This document shows, piece after piece, positions 6,797-14,487 of a stretch of DNA of 15,434 nt; the first letter of the stretch is position 1, and every line of letters starts with the position of its first letter. Location: the NCBI GenBank assembly GCA_035527895.1, contig DATKZQ010000167.1:1-15434 (forward strand), given 5' to 3'. A program made the translations under genes and the position numbers. The notes below the pieces were generated by a model that saw nothing but the letters and a program-made list of their open reading frames with translations, was not told the DNA's origin and ran no database searches. The DNA is from JADFWK01 sp035527895 (lineage in GTDB: Bacteria > Desulfobacterota > DSM-4660 > Desulfatiglandales > B25-G16).

Positions 6797-8110
6797 TCAA
6801 CCCTCCATTTGAAATTGAAGATTTAAAGGCAAGTCAAGTTTTACTACCGTTCCCATACCGCCCCTGCTCTTGATATCGATTTCACCTTGGTGATTCATCA
6901 CAATCTGGTAAACCATCGTCAAACCAAGTCCGGCCCCCGTCGTTTTTGAGGTGACAAAGGGATCAAGGATGGAATCAATCTCATTCTCCTGTATGCCGAC
7001 ACCGGAATCCTCCACCACAATTCGAATGCGAGAGTCAACTCCACTAGCTCTTACCTTGAGCGTCCCTCCCGAAGGCATAGCTTCTATACTGTTCTGTACG
7101 ATATTCTCTAATGCCCTCGCTACCTGTGCCTTATCCAAACAGATGGCAGGCAGATGCTCATCAATATCTGTTTCGAGGTGAATGGATCTTTGGGAAAAGG
7201 TTGAAGAGAACCCCTCTATGACCTGAGATAACACGGCGTTCATGTCCGCCGGTTGGAGATTGGCGGTATGCATTTCTGTGAGCTCTTTTACATCTTGAAC
7301 GAGCTTCTCGAGCCTCGATGTCTCTTGAAGGATAATATCCAGGTATTTTTGGAACTTGTGCCCCTTTGCTAATTCAGCCTTCATTCTCGACGCAAAGCCA
7401 CCTATGGACATGATTGGGTTTCTGACCTCGTGGGCCACCCCCTGAACGAGATTGGCCAGGGCCGCGGAACGCTCTGATCTGATGAGCTTTTGCTGGGTAA
7501 TCTTAAGTTCCTCAGCGGTAAGTTTGAAGTTCTCCTCCAGCCTCTGGTAGAGCCTTGCGTTGTCGAGTGCAACAGCGATTTGCTGGGCAAGAGCTGTCAA
7601 GATTTCAACATCCTCCTCGGTAAAGGGCATGCCGCTCTTCTTGTTGATAACCTGAAGGGCCCCAATCGTCTTTTCTCGGATAATAAGGGGGACGCAGATA
7701 AGTGACCGTGTCTTAAAGCCCGTCTCCCTATCAAATCGGTCGCTAAATCTTTCTTCCCGTTGCACATCTTCAACAATCATGGGCCGACCGCTTTCTATAA
7801 CGGAGCCGGCAATCCCCTCTCCACGCTTCAACCTCCTTGTCTGGACCGATCCACCTCGCTTACCCCGCGCCAGCCTGAAAATGATGTCCCCTCTTTCCTC
7901 ATCAAGCTCCAAAACCGAACTTGCCTCAGCATTCATGAATTCCTCGGCCGCTTTCATAGCATGATTGAGAACATCGGATATCTGGAGTGATGAGTTGATA
8001 AGGGCACTTGATTTGAGAAGGGCAGACAGCGCTCTGCGATGTGTATCAACCTTGAGACCTTTCACGTTATTCTCTATCGCTCTTTCCTTCCTTTCCGGCC
8101 TTTCTCCCAC
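6797..8110 (-). CDS. Soluble GAF-domain sensor histidine kinase
   Basis: The 437-aa protein has a GAF domain (about 28-195) with no transmembrane segment, a short coiled coil (195-215), a dimerisation/phosphoacceptor helix with H227 in VAHEVRNP, and an HATPase_c domain. N340 in ENIVQNSIEA is the N-box, D368-SGVGI is G1, DPFVTSK is the F-box region and GAGLGL (392-397) is G2, so the kinase appears active. It would autophosphorylate in response to a cytoplasmic signal sensed by GAF. No response regulator is encoded in the window, so it is an orphan here. The GTG at 8110 is the first possible start after an in-frame TAA, but it lacks a clear ribosome-binding site, so the true start could be a little further in. 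Confidence 0.92.
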   Translation of the reverse strand: MGERPERKERAIENNVKGLKVDTHRRALSALLKSSALINSSLQISDVLNHAMKAAEEFMNAEASSVLELDEERGDIIFRLARGKRGGSVQTRRLKRGEGIAGSVIESGRPMIVEDVQREERFSDRFDRETGFKTRSLICVPLIIREKTIGALQVINKKSGMPFTEEDVEILTALAQQIAVALDNARLYQRLEENFKLTAEELKITQQKLIRSERSAALANLVQGVAHEVRNPIMSIGGFASRMKAELAKGHKFQKYLDIILQETSRLEKLVQDVKELTEMHTANLQPADMNAVLSQVIEGFSSTFSQRSIHLETDIDEHLPAICLDKAQVARALENIVQNSIEAMPSGGTLKVRASGVDSRIRIVVEDSGVGIQENEIDSILDPFVTSKTTGAGLGLTMVYQIVMNHQGEIDIKSRGGMGTVVKLDLPLNLQFQMEG

Positions 8111-8141
8111 AGAGAGGACTTACGATTGGGGCTTTTCTGCA

Positions 8142-8171
8142 ATAATAGCCTAAATATGGCGAACGGTTCAA
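8142..8171 (-). promoter_or_regulatory. Promoter for the histidine kinase operon
   Basis: On the minus strand TTGAAC (8166-8171) and TATTAT (8142-8147) are 18 bases apart, with 4 of 6 and 5 of 6 consensus matches. A start near 8135 would leave about 25 bases before the GTG at 8110. It is back to back with the rightward promoter for the FeS oxidoreductase. Confidence 0.5.
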
Positions 8172-8249
8172 TAAAAAAACATGGTGATGATGCCTCCCAG
8201 CGACCAAATACCCTTATCTTCACCACTCTTTTGGAGAGACCAAAAGTCC

Positions 8250-8278
8250 TTGACCGCCAAAAGAACTTGTGCTATTAA
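8250..8278 (+). promoter_or_regulatory. Promoter for the EMO FeS oxidoreductase gene
   Basis: TTGACC (8250-8255) and TATTAA (8273-8278) are separated by 17 bases, with 5 of 6 and 4 of 6 consensus matches. The -35 hexamer is identical to that of the tandem-GAF promoter at 4677. Transcription would begin near 8285, upstream of the AAGGAGG at 8323-8329. Confidence 0.5.
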
Positions 8279-8334
8279 ATGAATCGCCATTCATAATTGC
8301 GTCTTCGCTACATCTGTTTGCCAAGGAGGAAAAG

Positions 8335-10377
8335 ATGGATCACAGCGTTCAGCCCGCCATCGAGCACTACCTGGGTATTCCAGGTTTCTTCATCACCTTG
8401 TTCATTCTAGTTGTCGGTCTTGCGCTCTTTTTCTACATTATCTACAGGCGCTTCCTGCTGATGAGCTCGGGAAATCCCGACTTCCGATTCGATTCACTGA
8501 AGCAGAGGGTTTCCGATCTCATTGTTTACGGTATCCTGCAATGGAGGCAACCCCGGTATCTCTGGATCGGCATCCTCCACATCATGATCTTTTGGGGATT
8601 CGTCGTTCTCGCCCTCAGGTCCATAACCCTTTACGGACTCGGGTTTCAGGTCGGGTTTGCTCTGCCTCTTCTGGGGGGCACCTTGGGAGACCTCTATAAC
8701 CTTTTTAAGGATGTGTTTGAGATTATTGTCCTGTTTGCCTGTGTTGCGGCCATATTGCGACGGGCCATATCCCGGCCTGCTCGATACGAGTTTAAACACG
8801 GAAAGGCCCATAAAGGCCACGCGTATCTCGTGCTCGGTTTGATCGGCTTTCTGATGGTGACCGACATTGCCATGGACGGCAGTGGGATCGTCCTCGGAGA
8901 AACGAATGCCTTCTTTCTCCCTGCAGCGCACAGTGCGTCATACCTCTTCGCCGGGCTTAACCCGGAGTCTCTCAAGGCTTTTTTTCTATGGAATTACTGG
9001 CTTCATATCCTGACACTCATGGTCTTTCTCAATTACCTCCCCCTGGGAAAGCATTTCCACATTATTACCGGCCTGTTCAACGTGTTCTTCCGCAAACTAA
9101 GAAAGGGTTCAATAAAACCCCCCCGATGGGGCGTGGAGAATATCGAGGACCTCGAATCCCTGGGGGTGGAAAAGGTGCGGGATTTCACCTGGAAACACAT
9201 CCTCGACTTCTATACCTGCACCGAATGCGGCCGCTGTTCCGATAATTGCCCGGCAAATAACGTGGGCCGACCCTTATCACCTATGGAGCTTACCATAAAG
9301 GTCAGGGATTACGCATATCAGAGCAGCCCCCTCTTTGGTTTCATGAGCAAGGGCAATCGGCAGGATCCCAATCTCCCTTTGATCGGAAATATTCTTGCCC
9401 CTGACGAGATCTGGTCCTGTACTACGTGCGGGGCCTGCGAGGAGGAGTGCCCCGTGTTTATTGAATATATCGATAAGATGGTGGATCTGAGAAGGTTTAT
9501 GATCGAGTCGGGCATGGTTCCCAAGGACTTCCAGGACGCCCTGCTACGCTTTGAAAAAACGGGCAATCCCTTCGGCAAACCCCCTGCAAAGAGAGCGGAT
9601 TGGATCAACGAGGCAGACGGCCTTTCCGTCAAGGTGCTCGAAGAGGGCGATGAGGTTGATGTCCTTTACTTCGTAGACAGTTACCCCTCTTTTGATCCCC
9701 AGATTCAGCAGATAACCATGGCCATAGCCAGAGGCCTGGATAAAGCCGGCGTAAACTTCGGGATTCTTGGACCACGGGAATCGGATTCAGGCCATCAGGT
9801 GAGAAGGCTAGGCGAGGAAGGCCTCTTTCAGTTCTTGGTAGAAGAAAATACCGAGACATTTAAGACGAACAAATTCAAGCAGATTCTTACAACAGACCCC
9901 CACGCCTTTAATACCCTGAAGAAGGATTATCCCGGCAATTTGGAAGTAAAGCATTACAGCGAATTCTTTCTCCCCCTGATCCAAAGCGGTCAGCTCAAGA
10001 CGGCCAAGACCCTTGACAACGGAGAGATATACACCTACCATGATCCCTGTTACCTGGGAAGACATAATGGTATCTACGAAGCCCCGCGGCAAATCCTTGC
10101 CTCAATCCCCGGCATAAAGACGGTGGAGATGGAAACCAACAGGGACAGGAGCTTTTGCTGTGGCGGCGGTGATATCAATCTCTGGTATGACATAGAGGAA
10201 GAAGAAATGAGAATGGGCGAAAAGAGAGTGCGCATGGCCCATGATGCAGGAGCCACGGTTATTGTTACCGCCTGCCCATTCTGCCTGCTGAACTTCGACG
10301 ACGCAATTAAGACCAGCGGACTCGAAGGAAAGCTGAAGGTCGTTGATTTAATGGAACTTGTGATGAGCACCCTGTGA
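8335..10377 (+). CDS. Membrane FeS oxidoreductase, EtfAB:menaquinone oxidoreductase (EMO/DUF224) type
   Basis: The 680-aa protein joins an N-terminal NarI-like membrane domain (about six spans, residues 15-240, with candidate heme-b histidines H82, H162, H199, H224) to two [4Fe-4S] motifs and a HdrB-like C-terminus. The FeS motifs are C295-x2-C298-x2-C301-x3-C305 and C362-x2-C365-x2-C368-x3-C372. The C-terminal CCG motif uses C572, C608-C609, C647 and C650. An earlier CCG repeat has lost its cysteines (SGHQVRRLGEEGLF at 485-498, TDPHAFN at 520-526). EMO proteins, characterised in Syntrophus, take electrons from EtfAB and reduce menaquinone. The etfBA-dehydrogenase neighbours fit that role. 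I chose the ATG at 8335 because AAGGAGG sits 5 bases upstream. An in-frame ATG at 8269 would add 22 residues and lacks such a site. Confidence 0.9.
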   Translation: MDHSVQPAIEHYLGIPGFFITLFILVVGLALFFYIIYRRFLLMSSGNPDFRFDSLKQRVSDLIVYGILQWRQPRYLWIGILHIMIFWGFVVLALRSITLYGLGFQVGFALPLLGGTLGDLYNLFKDVFEIIVLFACVAAILRRAISRPARYEFKHGKAHKGHAYLVLGLIGFLMVTDIAMDGSGIVLGETNAFFLPAAHSASYLFAGLNPESLKAFFLWNYWLHILTLMVFLNYLPLGKHFHIITGLFNVFFRKLRKGSIKPPRWGVENIEDLESLGVEKVRDFTWKHILDFYTCTECGRCSDNCPANNVGRPLSPMELTIKVRDYAYQSSPLFGFMSKGNRQDPNLPLIGNILAPDEIWSCTTCGACEEECPVFIEYIDKMVDLRRFMIESGMVPKDFQDALLRFEKTGNPFGKPPAKRADWINEADGLSVKVLEEGDEVDVLYFVDSYPSFDPQIQQITMAIARGLDKAGVNFGILGPRESDSGHQVRRLGEEGLFQFLVEENTETFKTNKFKQILTTDPHAFNTLKKDYPGNLEVKHYSEFFLPLIQSGQLKTAKTLDNGEIYTYHDPCYLGRHNGIYEAPRQILASIPGIKTVEMETNRDRSFCCGGGDINLWYDIEEEEMRMGEKRVRMAHDAGATVIVTACPFCLLNFDDAIKTSGLEGKLKVVDLMELVMSTL

Positions 10378-10508
10378 AATTAGAAGGCCCGAGGAAAATA
10401 AAAATCCGAAATCCCTGGCCCAGACCTGGCTCTGAGGAGGTGACTTTTATCGCTTCGAATTTTGAAATAATGAAGAGGCAGCCTGATATTTATTGGATGT
10501 CGCGCCAG

Positions 10509-10657
10509 GGCAGGCCGAAACTCGAAACAATATCGAATGACAAAAAATTCAAAAATGCTAAGGAATCATAGCATTTCATATGGCGTTTAAGGCCGCTATT
10601 ACAGTTTAGAACATTTGGACATTTGATATTCGTATTTGTTTCGTATTTCGACCTGCC
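10509..10657. repeat. Palindromic intergenic element between EMO and etfB
   Basis: Left arm 10509-10542 and right arm 10625-10657 are imperfect inverted repeats, starting GGCAGGCCGAAA on the left and GGCAGGTCGAAA on the right (reverse-complemented) and continuing with a shared CGAAACAA block. In the middle AAATGCT (10553-10559) pairs with AGCATTT (10570-10576) around a 10-base loop. The structure suggests a small non-coding mobile element. Together with the hairpin at 10703-10744 it fills most of the 445-bp gene-free gap (10378-10822). I see no convincing etfB promoter in the remainder. Confidence 0.55.
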
Positions 10658-10702
10658 CGCCACCTGTGTGCGTGTGTCATGCACTAGCAACTGTTTGGCC
10701 GT

Positions 10703-10744
10703 GGCCTGTCCGATATCCCTTGCAGGTATTGGATAGTTCAGGCC
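10703..10744. repeat. Hairpin upstream of etfB
   Basis: GGCCTG (10703-10708) pairs with CAGGCC (10739-10744), and an inner ATCC/GGAT pairing extends the stem after a small internal loop. It is flanked by further GGCAGG/CCTGCC-type motifs, so it is probably part of the same repeat debris. It ends 78 bases before the etfB start. Confidence 0.45.
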
Positions 10745-10822
10745 AGGCAGGCGGGTATTCGAGTTTCTTATTTAATCCCGGCCTGTCCTAGTTAGGGATT
10801 ACTTAAAAAGGAGGAATAGGAG

Positions 10823-11605
10823 ATGGATATCGTGGTATGTGTCAAAAGGGTTCCGCTCACCGAAGAGGTCGATCTCGTCGTTGACCAGCAGAAAAAGGGG
10901 GTGAAAAAAGACCAACTCGCCTTTGTACTCAACGATTGGGACAACTATGCCATCGAAGAGGCCATACTGCTCAAGGAAAAGCACGGTGGAACGGTTATCG
11001 CCGTTACCGTTGGCAACGAGGATGATGAAGAGGTCCTCAGAAGATGCCTGGCCATGGGCGCTGACAGTGCCATCAGGGTTGAAGCAGGCGATATGAGCAG
11101 GTTTGACAGCTTTGGAATCGCCAAGATCCTTTCCAAGGTGGTTAGCGATCTACCTCATGACCTCGTGTTTACCGGGGTACTGGCAGATGACGATAGCTAT
11201 GGAATGGTCGGCATGCTCATGGCGGAAGAACTGAATCTGAACCACTCCTGTATGGTAACGGCGATCGAGCTGAAGGACGGAACGGTCCAGACCACATCGG
11301 AGCTGGAAGGCGGTCTCGGTGAAGTCTCCCTCGTTGATCTCCCAGCCCTGTTGACGATCCAGACGGGCATCAACGAGCCGAGGTATGTGTCCATCCTGGG
11401 CATCAGGAAGGCAGCCAAGAAAGAGCTTAAAGTCATGGATCTTGCCGAGTTAGGCATACCCGATGACGAACTGGCGCCGCGCACCATAATAGAAGAGGTC
11501 TACTTGCCCCCGGAGACCGAAGGGGCCCAAATCCTCTCCGGGGATCCAGACCAGATTGCCGCCGACTTCATCGAGATTCTAACCAAGAAAGGAGTGATGG
11601 GGTAA
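10823..11605 (+). CDS. etfB: Electron transfer flavoprotein, beta subunit
   Basis: The 260-aa protein is the EtfB half of the soluble flavoprotein that collects electrons from acyl-CoA dehydrogenases. It opens with the typical MDIVVCVKRVP strand and has the nucleotide-binding TGVLADDDSYGMVG (117-130). The family recognition-loop region TIQTGINEPRYVSILGIRKA lies at 178-197 and normally docks onto the dehydrogenase partner. Length is normal. AAGGAGG at 10808-10814 sits 8 bases before the ATG. Its TAA stop overlaps the etfA ATG by one base (TAATG), so the two subunits are translationally coupled. Whether it is a bifurcating type cannot be settled by eye. The EMO gene upstream favours a non-bifurcating role in quinone reduction. 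Confidence 0.96.
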   Translation: MDIVVCVKRVPLTEEVDLVVDQQKKGVKKDQLAFVLNDWDNYAIEEAILLKEKHGGTVIAVTVGNEDDEEVLRRCLAMGADSAIRVEAGDMSRFDSFGIAKILSKVVSDLPHDLVFTGVLADDDSYGMVGMLMAEELNLNHSCMVTAIELKDGTVQTTSELEGGLGEVSLVDLPALLTIQTGINEPRYVSILGIRKAAKKELKVMDLAELGIPDDELAPRTIIEEVYLPPETEGAQILSGDPDQIAADFIEILTKKGVMG

Positions 11606-12585
11606 TGAGCGAGATATTTGTCGTCGTTGAGCATAGGCTTGGTGAGATCAGGGATATAACTTACGAGATGCTGTGGAAGGCAGGGGACCTCGCTGAGAAG
11701 CTATCACACAGCGTGACCGCTGTGCTTCTCGGCCATGAGGTGAGCACCTTTGCAGAAGATCTCTCTGACAGGGCCGATAAGATAATCGTCTGCGATGACG
11801 AACGGCTCAAGAACTTCAGCGCAGATCTTTACAAGGAAATCATAGCAGGATTGATTAAGGAGTCCGAACCTGCAGTCATCCTCATTGGTAGCACGTCATG
11901 GGGAATGGAGCTTGCTCCTTGTCTCTCCGTCAAAACCGGACTTCCCTTGGCTACGGACTGTATCGACATCATGCCTGAAAACGGCAAATTCATGGCCCAA
12001 AGGCAGATGTATAATGGAAAGATCTTCGCAAATGTCTCTTTTGCGCAATCTGCTGGATGCATCATTACCATACGATCAGGTGTGTTCCCCAAGGACAAGA
12101 TTGGCGAGCGGCAGGCACAAAGGGTGCAGAAGGACTTTCCCCTGGCAGAGGCGAAACCGGCAAAGGAGTTCGTCGAATTTGTCGAAACCGCTGCAGGCGA
12201 TGTGGATATTACCCAAGCTGAGCTTCTTATTTCCGTTGGAAGGGGTATCGGAGAGGAGGAAAATATTGCCATCATCAAAGAACTCGCTGAGGCCCTCAAT
12301 GGCGTTGTTTCGTGTTCACGGCCTGTCGTTGATAAGAATTGGTTGCCCAAGTACCTGCAAGTTGGCACCTCCGGAAAATCGGTGAGCCCTAAGGTCTACG
12401 TCGCTGTTGGGATCAGCGGGGCCTTCCAGCACATGGCTGGACTAAGTGGAGCGGGCACCGTTATCGCTGTGAATAAAGATCCAAAAGCCCCTATTTTCAG
12501 GACTGCCCATTACGGAATTGTGGATGACCTCTTCAAGATTGTGCCGGCCTTAAAAAACAAGGCGCTTGAAGCAAAAAAAGGATGA
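11605..12585 (+). CDS. etfA: Electron transfer flavoprotein, alpha subunit
   Basis: The 326-aa protein has the N-terminal Etf domain (about 1-190) and the C-terminal FAD domain (about 205-320). FAD-binding signatures are present: SRPVVDKNWLP (238-248), VGTSGKSVSPKVYVAVGISG (253-272), the QH pair at 275-276 and NKDPKAPIF (290-298). In mammalian EtfA the first glycine motif reads VGQTGK, so Gln is Thr here, a change within family variation. Together with EtfB it forms the heterodimer that moves electrons from the acyl-CoA dehydrogenase immediately downstream to the membrane oxidoreductase. It overlaps etfB by one base and ends 6 bases before the dehydrogenase start. Confidence 0.97.
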   Translation: MSEIFVVVEHRLGEIRDITYEMLWKAGDLAEKLSHSVTAVLLGHEVSTFAEDLSDRADKIIVCDDERLKNFSADLYKEIIAGLIKESEPAVILIGSTSWGMELAPCLSVKTGLPLATDCIDIMPENGKFMAQRQMYNGKIFANVSFAQSAGCIITIRSGVFPKDKIGERQAQRVQKDFPLAEAKPAKEFVEFVETAAGDVDITQAELLISVGRGIGEEENIAIIKELAEALNGVVSCSRPVVDKNWLPKYLQVGTSGKSVSPKVYVAVGISGAFQHMAGLSGAGTVIAVNKDPKAPIFRTAHYGIVDDLFKIVPALKNKALEAKKG

Positions 12586-12591
12586 TCGACC

Positions 12592-13737
12592 ATGGACTTC
12601 GAACTCACGAAAGAGCAGAAGGACATCGTTAGCGCAGCGAAAGAATTTGCCGAAGGCGAATTCCCCGATCGGGCAGAGGAGTTTGACCGCACCGAGACCT
12701 TTGACGAGACACTCCACAAAAAGGCAGCCGACCTGGGGTTCGTGGGAACGTTCGTCGAAGAGGAGTACGGCGGACCCGGTATGGGCCTTCTTGAGTATTG
12801 CCTTATCTTTGAGGAGTTCTCTGCCGTTGATCCGGGTATTGCCGTTGCCATTCTCATCTCCTCCTATGGAGCGGAGATCGTTCAGGAGTTCGGCTCAGAG
12901 GAGCAGAAGCAGCGCTATCTCCCTCCCATCGTTACGGGAGACGCTGTGATGGGCAGTGCCTTCACCGAACCCGATGCCGGATCCGACCTGGCAGGTGCTA
13001 CAACATCGACGGCTCTCAGGAACGGTGATGACTTTGTCATTAACGGCTCTAAGATGTTTATCACCAATGGCGACCGGGCAGATTACCTGATCTGTTTCCT
13101 CGTAACAGACCCTGAAAACGCCGACCGGCATCGGCGCCACAGCATGATCATGGTGGAAACCGATCGGCAAGGCTTCGAGGCGAATCACTTAACGGGAAAG
13201 CTCGGCATTCGTGCCTCTGACACGGCCGAGATAACCTTCAACAACGTGAAGGTGCCCTATTCAAACCTTGTCGGTCCATTAGGAAACGGGTTCGCCGAGG
13301 CTATGCACCTGTTCAACCTCGATCGCGTTGTGGTGGCTGCCCAGGCAGTGGGTACGGCCCGGGGTGCCCTTGAGGAGAGCATTCGACACGTGAAAAAGCG
13401 TGTTGCCTTCAACGCCCCGTTGGCATCGTTCCAGGCCATACAGTTTAAGATTGCCGACATGTTTACCTGGATCCAGGCCGGCAGGCACCTGGTCCATGAA
13501 GCGGCCTGGAGGATCGATCAGGGCAGCATGGACCACAAGCTCATTGCCGCGGCCAAATCGTTCTGCGGCCAGATGGCGGTAAAATGCACGGATATGGCCC
13601 TGCAGATGCACGGAGGCTACGGATACCTGGCCGAGTACAAGGTCCAGCGTCTATTCCGGGATGCCAAGATCACTGAGATCTACGAGGGGACCACCGAGAT
13701 CGAAAAGGTTATTATGGCTCGGAATCTCTTAAAATGA
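12592..13737 (+). CDS. Acyl-CoA dehydrogenase
   Basis: The 381-aa flavoenzyme introduces a double bond between C2 and C3 of an acyl-CoA and hands electrons to EtfAB. Family marks are in order: FTEPDAGSD (124-132) for FAD and substrate, FITNGDRADY (156-165), the dimer-region QMHGGYGY (338-345) and catalytic base E365 in IYEGTTEIEK. Glu at this position is the arrangement of short/medium-chain, butyryl- and glutaryl-CoA dehydrogenases, not of isovaleryl- or long-chain enzymes. The exact substrate cannot be read from sequence. The ATG lies 6 bases after etfA with AAAGGATGA upstream overlapping the etfA end, so the three genes form one operon. A palindromic hairpin starts 5 bases after the stop. 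Confidence 0.96.
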   Translation: MDFELTKEQKDIVSAAKEFAEGEFPDRAEEFDRTETFDETLHKKAADLGFVGTFVEEEYGGPGMGLLEYCLIFEEFSAVDPGIAVAILISSYGAEIVQEFGSEEQKQRYLPPIVTGDAVMGSAFTEPDAGSDLAGATTSTALRNGDDFVINGSKMFITNGDRADYLICFLVTDPENADRHRRHSMIMVETDRQGFEANHLTGKLGIRASDTAEITFNNVKVPYSNLVGPLGNGFAEAMHLFNLDRVVVAAQAVGTARGALEESIRHVKKRVAFNAPLASFQAIQFKIADMFTWIQAGRHLVHEAAWRIDQGSMDHKLIAAAKSFCGQMAVKCTDMALQMHGGYGYLAEYKVQRLFRDAKITEIYEGTTEIEKVIMARNLLK

Positions 13738-13741
13738 AGCT

Positions 13742-13761
13742 CCCTGCAGTAAACTGCAGGG
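13742..13761. repeat. Short palindromic hairpin, CCCTGCAG family, copy 2
   Basis: CCCTGCAGTAAACTGCAGGG has the same 8-bp stem as 11-30 with loop TAAA, and GTATTTT follows. It begins five bases past the dehydrogenase stop. The short T-run makes a weak terminator possible, but recurrence in the window argues for a dispersed element that may also trim expression of the downstream gene. Confidence 0.7.
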
Positions 13762-13807
13762 TATTTTGGCGAAGGCGAATAAACGGCCTAGAAAGCATGG
13801 TGACTAT

Positions 13808-14485
13808 ATGGAGATTATAGAAAACGCCCTCAAGGAAGGGAGGACTACACTGTCCGAGTATGAATCCAAGGTCCTGCTCGCATCCTATCAGATTCCGGTT
13901 ACCCGGGAAATGGTGGTCGGAACCAGCGACGAACTCATTTCTGCCACCCAAGAGATCGGTTATCCTGTGGTGATCAAGGCCTGCTCTCCCGAAATCAGCC
14001 ACAAGACAGAGAAAGGACTTATACGCATTGACATTAGAAATGACGACGAGGCCCTCCAGGCATATGACGATGTTACGGCTGGCATGAGCCCCAGCAAGGG
14101 GGCCATCCTCGTGCAGGAGATGGTGAAGGGTAAACGGGAATTGGTTATCGGATTGATCAGGGACCCGCAGTTTGGACCCTGTGTCATGTTCGGCCTCGGT
14201 GGTATCTTCACAGAGATCTTGAAAGATGTCTCTTTTCGTCTCGCACCTTTGGAGGAGAGGGACGCCCTTGAGATGATGGGTGAAATCAAGGCTCATAAGA
14301 TACTTGATGCTGTCAGGGGTATGGAACCCGCCGACAAAGGTGCCTTGACGGAGATGTTAATCAATGTGGGAAAGATCGGATTAGAAAACGATGCCATTAA
14401 GGAGATAGACATCAACCCCGTTATTATCTCCGGGAGCCGGCCCGTAGCTGCCGACGCACTCGTTGTGCTCCAATCGGCTACCTAG
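13808..14485 (+). CDS. ATP-grasp acyl-CoA synthetase (ADP-forming), beta-type subunit
   Basis: The 225-aa protein is a complete ATP-grasp_5 domain like the small beta subunit of ADP-forming acetyl/acyl-CoA synthetases, which turn acyl-CoA, ADP and phosphate into acid, CoA and ATP. Visible marks: K56 in YPVVIK, the SPEISHK motif with H65 (near the phospho-histidine position reported for archaeal beta subunits), QEMVKGKRELVIG (103-115), MFGLGGIFTEIL (127-138) and EIDINPVI (199-206). The CoA-binding alpha subunit is not in the window, so it must be elsewhere if the enzyme is functional. I chose ATG 13808, preceded by GGTGA (13799-13803). A TTG at 13766 would add 14 residues without family character. 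It lies 70 bases after the dehydrogenase. Confidence 0.87.
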   Translation: MEIIENALKEGRTTLSEYESKVLLASYQIPVTREMVVGTSDELISATQEIGYPVVIKACSPEISHKTEKGLIRIDIRNDDEALQAYDDVTAGMSPSKGAILVQEMVKGKRELVIGLIRDPQFGPCVMFGLGGIFTEILKDVSFRLAPLEERDALEMMGEIKAHKILDAVRGMEPADKGALTEMLINVGKIGLENDAIKEIDINPVIISGSRPVAADALVVLQSAT

Positions 14486-14487
14486 CG

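Noticed and set aside
8269..8334. Upstream ATG that would add 22 residues to the EMO protein
   Set aside because: It overlaps the predicted -10 region and has no ribosome-binding site. ATG 8335 has AAGGAGG at good spacing.
10374..10571. 65-aa frame starting at the GTG overlapping the EMO stop
   Set aside because: The 4-base overlap looks attractive, but the product has no family character and its C-terminal half is encoded by the left arm of the palindromic element.
10440..10571. Possible short peptide gene after GGAGGTGA near 10436
   Set aside because: No start codon lies at a proper distance after the Shine-Dalgarno-like sequence, and the reading runs into the repeat.
13766..13807. TTG start extending the ATP-grasp protein by 14 residues
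   Set aside because: The extra residues are basic, directly follow the hairpin repeat and are not typical of the family. ATG 13808 gives the expected N-terminus.
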